DNA from: an uncultured Coriobacteriaceae bacterium
GTDB lineage: Bacteria > Actinomycetota > Coriobacteriia > Coriobacteriales > Eggerthellaceae
DNA length: 64,000 bases
Direction of reading: 5' to 3'
NCBI GenBank assembly: GCA_900550055.1
Contig: URQU01000003.1
Span: 1-64,000 of the forward strand
This document shows, piece after piece, positions 42,393 through 50,623 of the stretch (position 1 is the first letter of the stretch; every line of letters begins with the position of its first letter). The translations under genes were made by a program, and so were the position numbers. A model generated the notes under the pieces. That model saw only the letters and a list, made by a program, of their open reading frames with translations. It was not told the DNA's origin and ran no database searches.

Positions 42393-43797
42393 CGCCAAGA
42401 GACACGACGCATCGGTGCAGTCCGCCGACCCCACCCGCGACGAGCTCGACGAGACCTTCGAGATCCTGGACCGCGACGGCGCGGTCGTCGTCTTCGGCGG
42501 CGACCTCATGGAGCGCGGCTTCGGCATCGTCTCGGCCAAGGCGACCGAGGACACCCGCCTGTCGTCGTCGGCCAAGGGCGTATACGCCTACTTCTGCGCC
42601 CATGCCGGCGCGGGCACCCATTCGCTGTTCCCGTCCGTGGACACGATCTGCACCCACCTCGCGATGTCGCGCAACACCTACTACCGCCACCGCCGCACCC
42701 TGGTCGAGTGCGGCTACATCAGCGTGCACCAGGGTCGCGCTCAGGGCCGCGGGCGCTATCTCTCGAACCGCTACGTCGTCAATGCCGAGATCCCCGAGGA
42801 GCGCCGTTTCGTGCCTGTCGATAACTCGAAATCGGCCGATGCCGCCGCTGTTGAAAACTCGCTTGGGGAAGACGCCGAAAACGAAGTTATCAACAACCCG
42901 CAGGATTCGCCGTGTACCAAAAATTGGTACACGGGCGACCAAACTAACGTTAGTTTGCAACTAGATTCACCGTGTACCAATTTTTGGTACACGGGCCCAA
43001 CTGGGAAAACGATTTCACCGTGTACCAATTTTTGCGACACTAACAAGGATGTTGTTATTGATGTTAGTGAGAGAGGGCGCGCGGGCGCGCTGCCGTCTGT
43101 CGAAAACTCGGCGGTGTCGAAGGCCGCGGGCGACTCGGTCACGGTCGTGAAGGTCGCGTCGGAGGCCGGCCTTGGGCTCGAGACGGAGGTCTCGGTCTCC
43201 AACGCCGAGGTGCTTGCCCTCATGCGCATGTCCATCGGCAAGGCGGAGGTCTTCGCCGACGTCGCCGAGGCTTATGCCCGTGTGCTGGCGGACGGCTGGA
43301 CGCTTCCGCGCATCGGCCGCGCCTACGACACATACCGCCGCGAGTACGCGGCATCGCACACCGACGGCCGCTACATCATGTCGCTGCCCAAGTTCCTCGC
43401 CGCCGGAAACGGCCTGAGGTTCTACGACCTGAGGGCCGATCTTGTCGATTCCGGCGCCGTGGCCGCGGCCGAGGAGAAGGCCGCCCCGTCGAAGGCGCCG
43501 ACCCGCGAGCAGGTCCGAAATTACGTGCACGAGAAGGGCTATGACGCCCCCGACCCGGACAATCCCGCCTACCGCGTGATCGACCCCGATGAGTTCTTCG
43601 ACTACTACGAGGCGACCGGCTGGGTCCGGGCGGGCGGCGTGCCGATCGTCCGATGGAAGAACGTCGTGAACACCTGGCGCCGCAAGCCCGCGCCGCGCTC
43701 CGCCCGTAAGTTCGGCCCGTCCGGGCCGAAGAGGGCCATGAGCGTCGCCGAGCGCGTGGCCGCCGATAGCGACTTCAGCGAATTCAACGACGACTAG
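42385..43797 (+). CDS. Replication initiator-like protein with internal iterons
   Basis: 470 residues from GTG 42385 (site AAGGAGG). A winged-helix domain (about 55-130: SSAKGVYAYFCAHA ... CTHLAMSRNTYYRHRRTLVECGYIS) is typical of replisome organisers. A low-complexity linker (140-250) coincides with AT-rich palindromic repeats in the DNA. The C-terminal part (about 370-435: PTREQVRNYVHEKGYDA ... DEFFDYYEATGWVRAG) is the short module common at the end of phage replication proteins. The helicase-loader gene follows 22 bases later. Likely opens the origin and recruits the loader. Confidence 0.65.
   Translation: MGSAKRHDASVQSADPTRDELDETFEILDRDGAVVVFGGDLMERGFGIVSAKATEDTRLSSSAKGVYAYFCAHAGAGTHSLFPSVDTICTHLAMSRNTYYRHRRTLVECGYISVHQGRAQGRGRYLSNRYVVNAEIPEERRFVPVDNSKSADAAAVENSLGEDAENEVINNPQDSPCTKNWYTGDQTNVSLQLDSPCTNFWYTGPTGKTISPCTNFCDTNKDVVIDVSERGRAGALPSVENSAVSKAAGDSVTVVKVASEAGLGLETEVSVSNAEVLALMRMSIGKAEVFADVAEAYARVLADGWTLPRIGRAYDTYRREYAASHTDGRYIMSLPKFLAAGNGLRFYDLRADLVDSGAVAAAEEKAAPSKAPTREQVRNYVHEKGYDAPDPDNPAYRVIDPDEFFDYYEATGWVRAGGVPIVRWKNVVNTWRRKPAPRSARKFGPSGPKRAMSVAERVAADSDFSEFNDD
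42910..43040. repeat. Iteron-like palindromes, candidate replication origin
   Basis: CCGTGTACCAAAAATTGG plus TACACGG at 42910-42934 is near-palindromic. Exactly 60 bases later, 42970-42994 is its reverse complement. A third, partial copy is at 43018-43040. A perfect 16-base palindrome AAACTAACGTTAGTTT (42941-42956) and an ACTAAC...GTTAGT pair (43039-43070) lie between and after. The patch is far richer in A and T than the surrounding gene. Confidence 0.65.
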
Positions 43798-43819
43798 CTC
43801 AGACGGAGGGAGAACCGAG

Positions 43820-44851
43820 ATGAACGACACGCAAGCGCAGGCGAGGCCGGTGAGGCCCACGCTCGAGGAAGTCGAGGCCTACGTCCATGGGAAGGGCTAC
43901 GACGTGCCCGGCGCCGCCAACGCCTTCTACGGCAACTTCTTCTACGCCTACCACGACGCCCGCGTCTGGCGGCGCGCGGACGGCACGCCGGTGGCCGACT
44001 GGAGGGCGGAGGCGGACACGTGGCATGAGAGGGGGCCGCACTACCTCGAACCGGAGCCACGCGCCGCTGCCCCGGCACCCGCGGCGTCCGCTCTGGTCTC
44101 GGCGCCGGCACCCGAGGCCCCGGTCGCCTCGCCCGAGGCGCTTTCCGTCGGCGGTGCCCTGCCGCCGCTCGAGGTCGCCGACGTCGCGACCTTGGCCGCG
44201 ACCGACCGCGCGTTCCATGAGGCGGTGGTCCGCAAGACCGGCATCCCGCCGCGCTTCGCACGCCGCATCGCCGAGGGCGAGGCCGCCCCGGAGCATGCCT
44301 ATGACGCGCGACTCGCGCGCGGCGGCGGGCTGTACATCTACGGCCCGCGCGGCGTGGGCAAGACCGAGCTGGCGTGCCGTATCGCCTACGACTACGCCGG
44401 CTCGCGCCTCGATCCCCGCTTCGGCAACTGGGCGTACCGTCCCGTCCCGAAGGGCAGGCCCAAGCACGGCGTCAGGTTCGTCGTCTCGGCCGACCTCATG
44501 ACCGAGCTCCGCTCGACCTTCGACAAGGGAGGGGACAGCGAGGCCGACGTCATCCGCAGGTACGTGAACGTCCCGGTCCTGATCATCGACGACCTGGGCA
44601 AGGACTCCTCGACCCAGTGGGTGCTCGCGAAGCTGTTCCAGATCGTCAACGGCCGCTACGAGGCCGAGCGCGCCACGATCGTGACCAGCCAGTACACCCA
44701 GGCCGGCCTCGCCGCGGTGCTGTCGGAGTACGGCCGCAAGGAGGACGCCCTGGCGATCGTCTCGCGCCTGGCCGAGATGACCGAGCGCGTCAAGGTCGAC
44801 GGCCCGGACCGCCGCATGGCGCCCTGCGACGCCGAGGGGGCCGGGCGATGA
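43820..44851 (+). CDS. DnaC-like AAA+ helicase loader
   Basis: 343 residues. The N-terminal 65 residues (PTLEEVEAYVHGKGYDV ... FFYAYHDARVWRRADGTPVADW) repeat the C-terminal module of the upstream initiator. A Pro/Ala linker (80-115) follows, then the ATPase: Walker A GPRGVGKT (175-182), Walker B PVLIIDDLG (252-260) and sensor 1 IVTSQY. DnaC/DnaI proteins load the replicative helicase. The start follows GGAGGG. It overlaps the next small gene by four bases (ATGA). Confidence 0.8.
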   Translation: MNDTQAQARPVRPTLEEVEAYVHGKGYDVPGAANAFYGNFFYAYHDARVWRRADGTPVADWRAEADTWHERGPHYLEPEPRAAAPAPAASALVSAPAPEAPVASPEALSVGGALPPLEVADVATLAATDRAFHEAVVRKTGIPPRFARRIAEGEAAPEHAYDARLARGGGLYIYGPRGVGKTELACRIAYDYAGSRLDPRFGNWAYRPVPKGRPKHGVRFVVSADLMTELRSTFDKGGDSEADVIRRYVNVPVLIIDDLGKDSSTQWVLAKLFQIVNGRYEAERATIVTSQYTQAGLAAVLSEYGRKEDALAIVSRLAEMTERVKVDGPDRRMAPCDAEGAGR

Positions 44852-45048
44852 GCCGCCGGGCCCCGCAGGAGGGGCGCAGCTATGAGCAGGCCCTCTACTC
44901 CGTCGTCCTGCTGGTTCCGCGCCTCCCGAGGCCCGAGCGCACCCGGACGGTGAGGGTCCTGCTCGACTTCATCGCCGGCCTCTGGGAGCTGGACCGCTCG
45001 CGCGTCGATGCGGACTTCGCATCGCTCGTGCGCGGGCTTCCCCGCTGA
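44848..45048 (+). CDS. Small protein of unknown function
   Basis: 66 residues, starting in an ATGA overlap with the helicase-loader gene and therefore translationally coupled. It is predicted helical (EQALYSVVLLVPRLPRPER, LLDFIAGLWELDRSRVD) with no known domain. Its position suggests a role in the replication set. An alternating purine-pyrimidine array follows directly. Confidence 0.5.
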   Translation: MSRRAPQEGRSYEQALYSVVLLVPRLPRPERTRTVRVLLDFIAGLWELDRSRVDADFASLVRGLPR

Positions 45049-45051
45049 TGT

Positions 45052-45126
45052 CCGCATAGGTATGTGCATGAGCGTCCGCATATCTGCGCGTTTGCGCATG
45101 CACATACCCGCACAGAAGCACAGATG
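45052..45126. repeat. Alternating purine-pyrimidine array 2
   Basis: CGCATA, TGTGCATG, TTTGCGCATGCACATACC and related steps fill the gap after the replication genes, ending at a terminator. Confidence 0.65.
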
Positions 45127-45128
45127 CG

Positions 45129-45154
45129 AGGGCGCGTATCCGCGCGCCCTTCTT
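45129..45154 (+). terminator. Terminator of the replication gene set
   Basis: AGGGCGCG and CGCGCCCT pair over about ten bases that can add more G-C pairs; TCTT follows. Confidence 0.5.
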
Positions 45155-45172
45155 GATGGATTGAGGTTTCCC

Positions 45173-45525
45173 ATGGAGAGGATCGAGGAGATGTCCGCCG
45201 AGCGGGCGGAGGGCATATCGCCGGGCTCTACGGCGACGAGCTGTACGGCCTCGAGCTCGACGGCGAGGTTTCGGGCGAGGGGGCCATGCGGTGCCGGTAC
45301 GCACCGGTCCATGATGAGGTGAGGGGCATCTGCGATGCGCTGGGGCAGGACTACGACCGCATCGCGACCGATCGTGCCGGGATGCTCTGGGCGGGCGAGG
45401 GGATGCCTCACCGCTTCGACGCATGCTGCGAGATCAGCGACATCGCGAGGCGCCTGCGCGCCCAGTGCCGCGATGTCGCTTCCCGTTCGGAAAGCCCCGG
45501 GCCGCGGCGCCGGCCCCATCGCTAG
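45173..45525 (+). pseudogene. Unknown gene, probably frameshifted
   Basis: ATG 45173 reads MERIEEMSAERAEG and then degenerates to Thr/Ser/Ala-rich text. A neighbouring frame continues as HIAGLYGDELYGLELDGEV and runs without interruption through a plausible acidic helical protein to 45525. One base lost near 45,213 would explain it. Alternatively the shorter frame from ATG 45286 (79 residues, RYAPVHDEVRGICDALGQ) is the gene. No known domain. Confidence 0.4.
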
Positions 45526-45595
45526 CAGGCGCTAGCATCTTGCGGAAGGACACGCATGGGCCGAATGTGCCCGGACAACGGAATGGAGCTTCAAG

Positions 45596-46630
45596 ATGGA
45601 CAGACGAGAGCTCGAGATCATGTTGAACGATGCCTTCGACCGCGGCATCGTCACGGCAAGGGCGGTAGAGGGAATCTATCCCCCCGCCGTCACGGTGGGA
45701 ATCCTCGACGACCTCGGGCGCGAGATCGACTTCGGGCATGAAGGTAGCGGGTTGACGGTGTTTCTCCCTGGCATCGAGGACGATGCCCGTTTTGCCGGCT
45801 CGTGCAAGGCCCTCGGCGGCAAGGTGCCGCAGAACACCTATCGCATGGAACTTGTCTCGGCGATCGCCGGCGAGCTCATGGGCGCCGAGTCCGCCACCGC
45901 GCTCAGCGCCCTGGAATCCGCCCTGGACCGCGCGAGGCGAAGGGGCTACTGCGTGTTCGACCGCGGCATCCACGGCGACGTCCCGGATCCCGGGCTGGTC
46001 TACCTGTGCTCGACCTACCCGGCGGCCGTCCGCCTGAAGGACTCCCTGGACTTCGTCCGGGCTCAGGGCAACGAGCCGGACCGTCACGCGCTCGGCACAT
46101 ACCGCATGGTGGACGGGTACTGCATCATGGGAGGGTTGGACGAGGTGCCGCTGGCGGACGCATACGCCGTGGATGCGGCCCTTATCGAGGACTGGGGTGT
46201 CGGCGATGCCGTCTTCCGCATCACCGACCTCAAGGCGAAGACGTTTTCGTATGCCGTCGACGCCGACGGCGGGCAGAAGGCGTCGACGCTCGTCTACTAC
46301 ACCGATGAGGGCTCCGACCCGGTCCTCTTCCAGCAGACCGGCGGCGGCTGGCGCCTGGCGAGCGACAACTTCCTCGCCGAGAACTCGATCGTCGAAGACT
46401 TGGAGCGCGTCTATACCGGCGAAGTCTCGCCGGTATACCTCGATTCGCGAATCGTCGACATGGAGGAGATGGCCGAGGCCTACGGCTGGGTGAGGCCGGG
46501 GAGGACCCCGGCCTCCATCGCCGCCGGCGCCCGGAAGGCCGCCGCGTCCTCGGCGGCCGAGGAATCCTCCCCCGGCAAGGTCGCCGCCGCGGCCCGCGAG
46601 GCCTCGAAGGACTCGGCTCCCCGACACTGA
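45596..46630 (+). CDS. Unknown protein, 344 residues
   Basis: I do not recognise the family. Acidic, soluble, no signal or membrane segment. Alternating strands and helices occur from 1 to about 300 (GYCVFDRGIHGDVPDPGLVYL), and the last 40 residues are Ala/Ser-rich and likely disordered. The start follows a GGAGC site. It stands between arrays 2 and 3 and may be a single-gene unit. Confidence 0.6.
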   Translation: MDRRELEIMLNDAFDRGIVTARAVEGIYPPAVTVGILDDLGREIDFGHEGSGLTVFLPGIEDDARFAGSCKALGGKVPQNTYRMELVSAIAGELMGAESATALSALESALDRARRRGYCVFDRGIHGDVPDPGLVYLCSTYPAAVRLKDSLDFVRAQGNEPDRHALGTYRMVDGYCIMGGLDEVPLADAYAVDAALIEDWGVGDAVFRITDLKAKTFSYAVDADGGQKASTLVYYTDEGSDPVLFQQTGGGWRLASDNFLAENSIVEDLERVYTGEVSPVYLDSRIVDMEEMAEAYGWVRPGRTPASIAAGARKAAASSAAEESSPGKVAAAAREASKDSAPRH

Positions 46631-46667
46631 TACCATGGTGGGTGCGGATGCGCCCGCAGGCGCTTTG

Positions 46668-46735
46668 GCATACACACGCAAACGCTCAACCGCGCATCCG
46701 CACATACCCATGCATCCGCATCCGCATATATGCGT
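46668..46735. repeat. Alternating purine-pyrimidine array 3
   Basis: ACACACGCA, CGCGCATCCGCACATACC, CATGCATCCGCAT and CCGCATATATGCG steps lie just before the start of the next gene. Confidence 0.65.
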
Positions 46736-46750
46736 AAAAGGGGACGTGCC

Positions 46751-46969
46751 ATGATTGGAAACGTCTTGAAGCCCGACGGCACGGTGCATATCGAGCAGCA
46801 GGTCGGCAACATGCGGTACGACCTCACGACGGGACAGGTGGAGACGGTGGTCCCCGCGGCGGGCGCCACGAACCTCGTCTTCGGTGCCGACGGCCGCCCG
46901 CACGTCGAGCTCACGGCCGGCAGCATTCGCCAGGATCTGGGCAGGCCGGGTTTCGATACGCTCCTGTAG
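46751..46969 (+). CDS. Small beta-rich protein of unknown function
   Basis: 72 residues. Two related halves can be seen: VGNMRYDLTTGQVETV and TAGSIRQDLGRPGFDTL. The pattern suggests a repeated beta hairpin. ATG 46751 follows GGGGACG. It is flanked by arrays 3 and 4. Confidence 0.45.
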   Translation: MIGNVLKPDGTVHIEQQVGNMRYDLTTGQVETVVPAAGATNLVFGADGRPHVELTAGSIRQDLGRPGFDTLL

Positions 46970-46975
46970 GTTCCG

Positions 46976-47092
46976 CAATCGCACATACGCATACACGTAC
47001 ACATACGCAGTTGCGCATACGTACACTCGCACAATGGAACACATGCACGTCGGCATATCTACGCACATGCACATAGCCGCACACGCGCCCAT
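46976..47092. repeat. Alternating purine-pyrimidine array 4
   Basis: The cleanest hexamer periodicity: CACATACGCATACACGTACA, then ACATACGCAG, TTGCGCATACGTAC, and further CACATGCACGT and TACGCACATGCACAT steps up to 47092. Confidence 0.75.
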
Positions 47093-47244
47093 CGGGCTCC
47101 AGCCTCGGTGGGCGCCTTGTTTCCGGCCGTTTTCCGTATCCGGTGTTTAAGCCGCCGGATACAGGGGATAACCACCTGAGGAGAAACGGACAGCGCCGAG
47201 GGAGGGCGCGCACCGGAATATTTCGGAAGGAATGTAGAACTGAA

Positions 47245-47637
47245 ATGAGAATACCCGCAAGGGCGCTGAAGCCGCTCGTCGCCATGGCCATAGCCGCAGC
47301 ATCGTTCGGCTGCATCGCGCCCGCGGCTTACGCCGAGAACGCGACCGCCGCCGTGATTTCCGACGACGGTGATCATGTCGCCGCCGACGTCGACCTGAAC
47401 GGAAGTGCGCCTGTCGGCGACGCGACCGAACAAGCCGATATGAAAAGCAGTCAGGGCGAATCGGTTTCCGATGCGGAACCAGACGAGGCCTTGAAAGCAT
47501 TCGAGGCCCTGATGACGGCCAACGACATCATTATAAGATCAGCGTTTTACTACATCTTACTGCCGTCTCTCTTCGCGATGGCCTTGCCTCTGCTCTTATA
47601 CGAATTGCTGGAGCTACATGATCGCCGCCGCCTTTGA
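47245..47637 (+). CDS. Small exported protein with C-terminal membrane anchor
   Basis: 130 residues. A signal peptide (positive start MRIPARALK, hydrophobic core, AYA-EN cleavage near 31) is followed by an acidic segment and a C-terminal membrane helix (AFYYILLPSLFAMALPLLLYE) ending in a basic tail. ATG 47245 lies after GGAAGGAA. The next gene is a flotillin-like protein. No family recognised. Confidence 0.6.
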   Translation: MRIPARALKPLVAMAIAAASFGCIAPAAYAENATAAVISDDGDHVAADVDLNGSAPVGDATEQADMKSSQGESVSDAEPDEALKAFEALMTANDIIIRSAFYYILLPSLFAMALPLLLYELLELHDRRRL

Positions 47638-47754
47638 GTCCCGACGGTTGGACTGAACCGGTGTCGTGCCGATCGTGAGCCCGGTCCGCCCCCGACGGAG
47701 TTATCTATAACCGGGCGGCTCTGCCCGAGCCGCCCTTGAAGGGAAGGAAACCCT

Positions 47755-49161
47755 ATGATGCTTTTCGAATCTTTGATCTTCAACCTGCTCCCCGCAGCCG
47801 TCGGCATCATGGCCGTCGTGCTGGTGTTCGAGAGCTGCTGGCGCAAATGCCCGCCGGATAAGCTCATGATCGTCTCCGGCGCCGGCAAGATGCGCTCCGT
47901 CTCCGGCAAGGGAACCTTCGTGATCCCGCTCCTCCAGCGCGTGGACACCCTCTCGCTCGGTGCCGTGCAGGTGCAGCTGACCACCGAGAACGATATCCCG
48001 ACGCAGGACGCAATCCTCATCCACGCCTGCGCCGTGGCGAACTTCCAGATCGGCCAGACCCCCGAGCTGATCGAGACCGCGTCCAAGAACTACCTGAATT
48101 TGGACAAAGAGGAGATGACGCGCCAGGTCACCGAGGTCATGCTGGGCAAGATGCGCGAGGTCATCGGCCAGATGGACCTCAAGGAGCTCATGCGCGACCG
48201 CGAGAGCTTCAACGCGAAGGTCTTCGGCGGCTCCAAGGACGACCTCGCCAACCTCGGCCTCGAGCTGCGCACCTTCAATGTGCAGGACTTCTCCGACTCC
48301 CAGGGCATCATCCGCTCCATGGGCGCCGATCAAGCGGCCGAGATTAAAAAGGAAGCCGAGCTGGCGCAGATCAAGGCGGCCGAGGAGGTCGCCATCCGCC
48401 AGAACCAGCTCGACTTGAAGCAGGCCGACCTCAAGAAGCAGGCCGACAAGGCGAAGGCCGAGGCCGATATGGTGAAGGCCACCGTGACGGCCGAGAAGCA
48501 GCGCGAGCTCTACATCGCCCAGCAGGAGGCCGAGATCGCCGCGGAGACCAAGAAGGTCGAGCTCGCCGAGCGCCAGGCGGACGTGAGGGAGCGCGAGCTG
48601 AACGCGACCGTGAAGAAGCAGGCCGAGGCCGACCGCTACGCCGCAGAGCAGGCGGCCGAAGCCGACCTCTACAAGCGCACGAAGCAGGCCGAGGCCGCCC
48701 GCATCGAGCGTCAGAACCAATCCGACGCCGAGCTGTATTCCGCCCAGAAGGACGCCGAGGGCATCCAGGCCCGCGCGAAGGCCGAGGCCGAGGCCACGCG
48801 CTTGAAGGGCGAGTCCGAGGGTGCGGCCGAGAAGGCCCACGGCGAGGGCGTCGCGGCGGGAATCAAGGCCCAGGCCGAGGCGTACAACGGCATGGATAAC
48901 CCCTACCTGCTCGCCAACCGCTACATCGACATCATGCCCAAGGTAGCCGAGCAGGTTGCGAAGCCCCTCACTGCCGTCGATTCCATCAAGATGTACGGAT
49001 CGGGCAACGCGCAAAAACTCGTAAAGGAGACTACATCGATTGTCGACCAGGTCGCATCCGGCCTGAAGGACAGCACGGGAATCGACCTGCCGTCCCTGCT
49101 GAACGGTCTGATCTCGAACCCCAATATCGATGCCGACTCCGCCGAGAACTCGGTGGAGTGA
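47755..49161 (+). CDS. Flotillin-like SPFH protein
   Basis: 468 residues. A hydrophobic N-terminus (about 8-27) precedes the SPFH domain (KLMIVSGAGKMRSVSGKGTFVIP) and then a long Ala/Glu/Lys/Gln coiled coil from about 195 to 385 (AEIKKEAELAQIKAAEE). The last 80 residues carry the flotillin C-terminal helices (PYLLANRYIDIMPKVAEQVAKPL). It assembles membrane microdomains. The next gene starts at its stop codon. Flotillin genes are unusual in replication modules; transfer or defence uses are possible. Confidence 0.88.
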   Translation: MMLFESLIFNLLPAAVGIMAVVLVFESCWRKCPPDKLMIVSGAGKMRSVSGKGTFVIPLLQRVDTLSLGAVQVQLTTENDIPTQDAILIHACAVANFQIGQTPELIETASKNYLNLDKEEMTRQVTEVMLGKMREVIGQMDLKELMRDRESFNAKVFGGSKDDLANLGLELRTFNVQDFSDSQGIIRSMGADQAAEIKKEAELAQIKAAEEVAIRQNQLDLKQADLKKQADKAKAEADMVKATVTAEKQRELYIAQQEAEIAAETKKVELAERQADVRERELNATVKKQAEADRYAAEQAAEADLYKRTKQAEAARIERQNQSDAELYSAQKDAEGIQARAKAEAEATRLKGESEGAAEKAHGEGVAAGIKAQAEAYNGMDNPYLLANRYIDIMPKVAEQVAKPLTAVDSIKMYGSGNAQKLVKETTSIVDQVASGLKDSTGIDLPSLLNGLISNPNIDADSAENSVE

Positions 49162-49535
49162 TGGTCGTCCCGCTGATCGCCGCGGCCTTGCTGCTCGATT
49201 TCTTAGGCTGCATGATGCCCCTGGCATTGGTCGAGGACACCAAGGCATTTAAGGTCGGCGTGTTCCTGATTTGGGCGGCGCTGGTGGCGGATTCCGTCCT
49301 GATGGGCTTGTTCTATCCGAGGGAGCTGGCGGGGGTGAATCCCCTGTTGGCGGCAGGTCTCGAATCGATATGCCTCATCTGTGCCATGTATCCCCTGCAT
49401 GGGTTCGCATCGAACTTGGCCCCCTGTGGCATCCGGGTCGATACTGCCGCGGCCCTCGCCTTCATAGACTTCCTCGTGACCGCTGTGGGATATGTCTCCC
49501 TGCTCTTGGGTACGATCTGGCTTATATTCTTCTAG
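49161..49535 (+). CDS. Small membrane protein coupled to the flotillin gene
   Basis: 124 residues with four hydrophobic segments and short loops. The ATG shares one base with the flotillin stop codon (TGATG); a GTG at 49158 is an alternative. The NfeD proteins that accompany flotillins have an OB fold, which this lacks. It probably works in the same membrane as the flotillin. Confidence 0.6.
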   Translation: MVVPLIAAALLLDFLGCMMPLALVEDTKAFKVGVFLIWAALVADSVLMGLFYPRELAGVNPLLAAGLESICLICAMYPLHGFASNLAPCGIRVDTAAALAFIDFLVTAVGYVSLLLGTIWLIFF

Positions 49536-49547
49536 GCTCGCAGGCAT

Positions 49548-49613
49548 ATGGACCTGTCGACCATCAAGCCGGTGCCCTTCCGGCCCCGCAAGCCGGAGGG
49601 TTCCGAGGAGTAG
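49548..49613 (+). CDS. Possible 21-residue peptide
   Basis: ATG 49548 reads MDLSTIKPVPFRPRKPEGSE and ends at TAG 49611, 12 bases after the membrane-protein gene. The upstream GCAGG is a weak site. Very short, so chance is not excluded. Confidence 0.25.
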   Translation: MDLSTIKPVPFRPRKPEGSEE

Positions 49614-49684
49614 TACCGGGGCGGGCCGCCCGCACGTCGCGCAGACCGTCGGGCGGCCTTTTACATCGAAGGGGAGTGTGCCCC

Positions 49685-50185
49685 ATGGAGGGGAAACGAA
49701 ACCGCGGCGAGGTGACCGCCGAGCTTTCCGAGAAGGTATGGGCGAGGCTGTGCCGCGAGAACGCCCTGGTCGCGAGCGAGGTCTGGGTCGATGACGCCCG
49801 CCGGGTCGATTTCGTGGCCTACAGGCCGCATCGTCCGCGCGACCGATCGTCGAACCATGCGACCGCCGCCGAGCTCGAGTCCGGCACCTTCACGTTCGTC
49901 GAGGTCAAGTCGTGTATGGACGATTTCACGAGCGGCCACGGCAGGACGTTCGAGGGCGATGAGAACTGGCTGGTGTGCCCGCTCGAGCTCGCCGACTCGC
50001 TGGCTTCCAAAGGTATGCTGCCCAAGGGGGCGGCCGTGTACTCGCCCGACGCCCGCGGCGCCCTGCGGAAGCGCTACGACACTTCCGAATTCCGGCAGGT
50101 GCGCGTCGCCCCGGCAATCGAGCTGATATGGGCGATGCTGAGGCGGAAGAGCTCATGCGAGACCGGCGCCGGTTTTCCCGTATAG
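49685..50185 (+). CDS. PD-(D/E)XK nuclease-like protein
   Basis: 166 residues. VDFVAYRP (D42) followed by FTFVEVKSC (E73, K75) fits the D...ExK core of PD-(D/E)XK nucleases, and the downstream FTSGHGRTFEGDENWLV resembles MmcB-type relatives. It would cut or process DNA; substrate unknown. ATG 49685 follows GGGGAG. Array 5 comes after it. Confidence 0.6.
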   Translation: MEGKRNRGEVTAELSEKVWARLCRENALVASEVWVDDARRVDFVAYRPHRPRDRSSNHATAAELESGTFTFVEVKSCMDDFTSGHGRTFEGDENWLVCPLELADSLASKGMLPKGAAVYSPDARGALRKRYDTSEFRQVRVAPAIELIWAMLRRKSSCETGAGFPV

Positions 50186-50200
50186 ATCACCGGCGCATCT

Positions 50201-50315
50201 GTCCGGATGCATATCCGCACATCGGCATACATACGCCGAGGCACATACGCGCACACGCATATATACACACCAGCACCATTGCACATATGCGCGCACGCAT
50301 AAAGACATAGACGCA
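50201..50315. repeat. Alternating purine-pyrimidine array 5
   Basis: TGCATATCCGCAC, CGGCATACATACGCC, GCACATACGCGCACACGCAT, ATATACACACC and GCACATATGCGCGCACGCAT steps follow one another. Confidence 0.7.
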
Positions 50316-50320
50316 CAGAT

Positions 50321-50358
50321 GAACAGGCCGCGACCCCTTACGAGATCGCGGCCTGTTC
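50321..50358 (+). terminator. 13-base hairpin, probable terminator
   Basis: GAACAGGCCGCGA and TCGCGGCCTGTTC pair perfectly over a 12-base loop right after array 5. There is no T run, so function is uncertain. Confidence 0.5.
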
Positions 50359-50623
50359 TCGGACCGAAGTCCCACCCATGAAAGAAATCCGCGATGCCCG
50401 CATGGGAAAGACAAGCCGTTCGGCTGCGCGGGGCCCACATCATTCTGAGGCTATCGTACCCGTCTGCGCATCGGGGTATACGGGCGCGCGGGGAAATGCG
50501 CGGAAGCATATCCGCCCCGCCTTCAAAAACTTCCTATAGTTTCTGCAAAACCCCCGTTCAGCGTATATTTTTTCGCTTGCGCGGGTATCAATTCCCCGTT
50601 ACTGGTCGAACGGATGACGGGAT

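Larger units (their letters stand above)
50186..50623. other. Intergenic region before the PIF1-like helicase
   Basis: 438 bases with array 5, a perfect 13-base hairpin, and an AT-rich stretch (50,523-50,572) with TATATT at 50564-50569 that may hold the helicase promoter. No gene recognised. Confidence 0.45.

Noticed and set aside
42910..43040. Regularly spaced repeats that could suggest a CRISPR array
   Set aside because: Only two full units plus a fragment, inside a coding gene, with inverted orientation; no cas genes in the window.
46976..47092. Purine-pyrimidine array read as coding sequence
   Set aside because: Frames through the arrays give repetitive Tyr/Thr/His/Val text, lack conserved features and overlap no good ribosome site.
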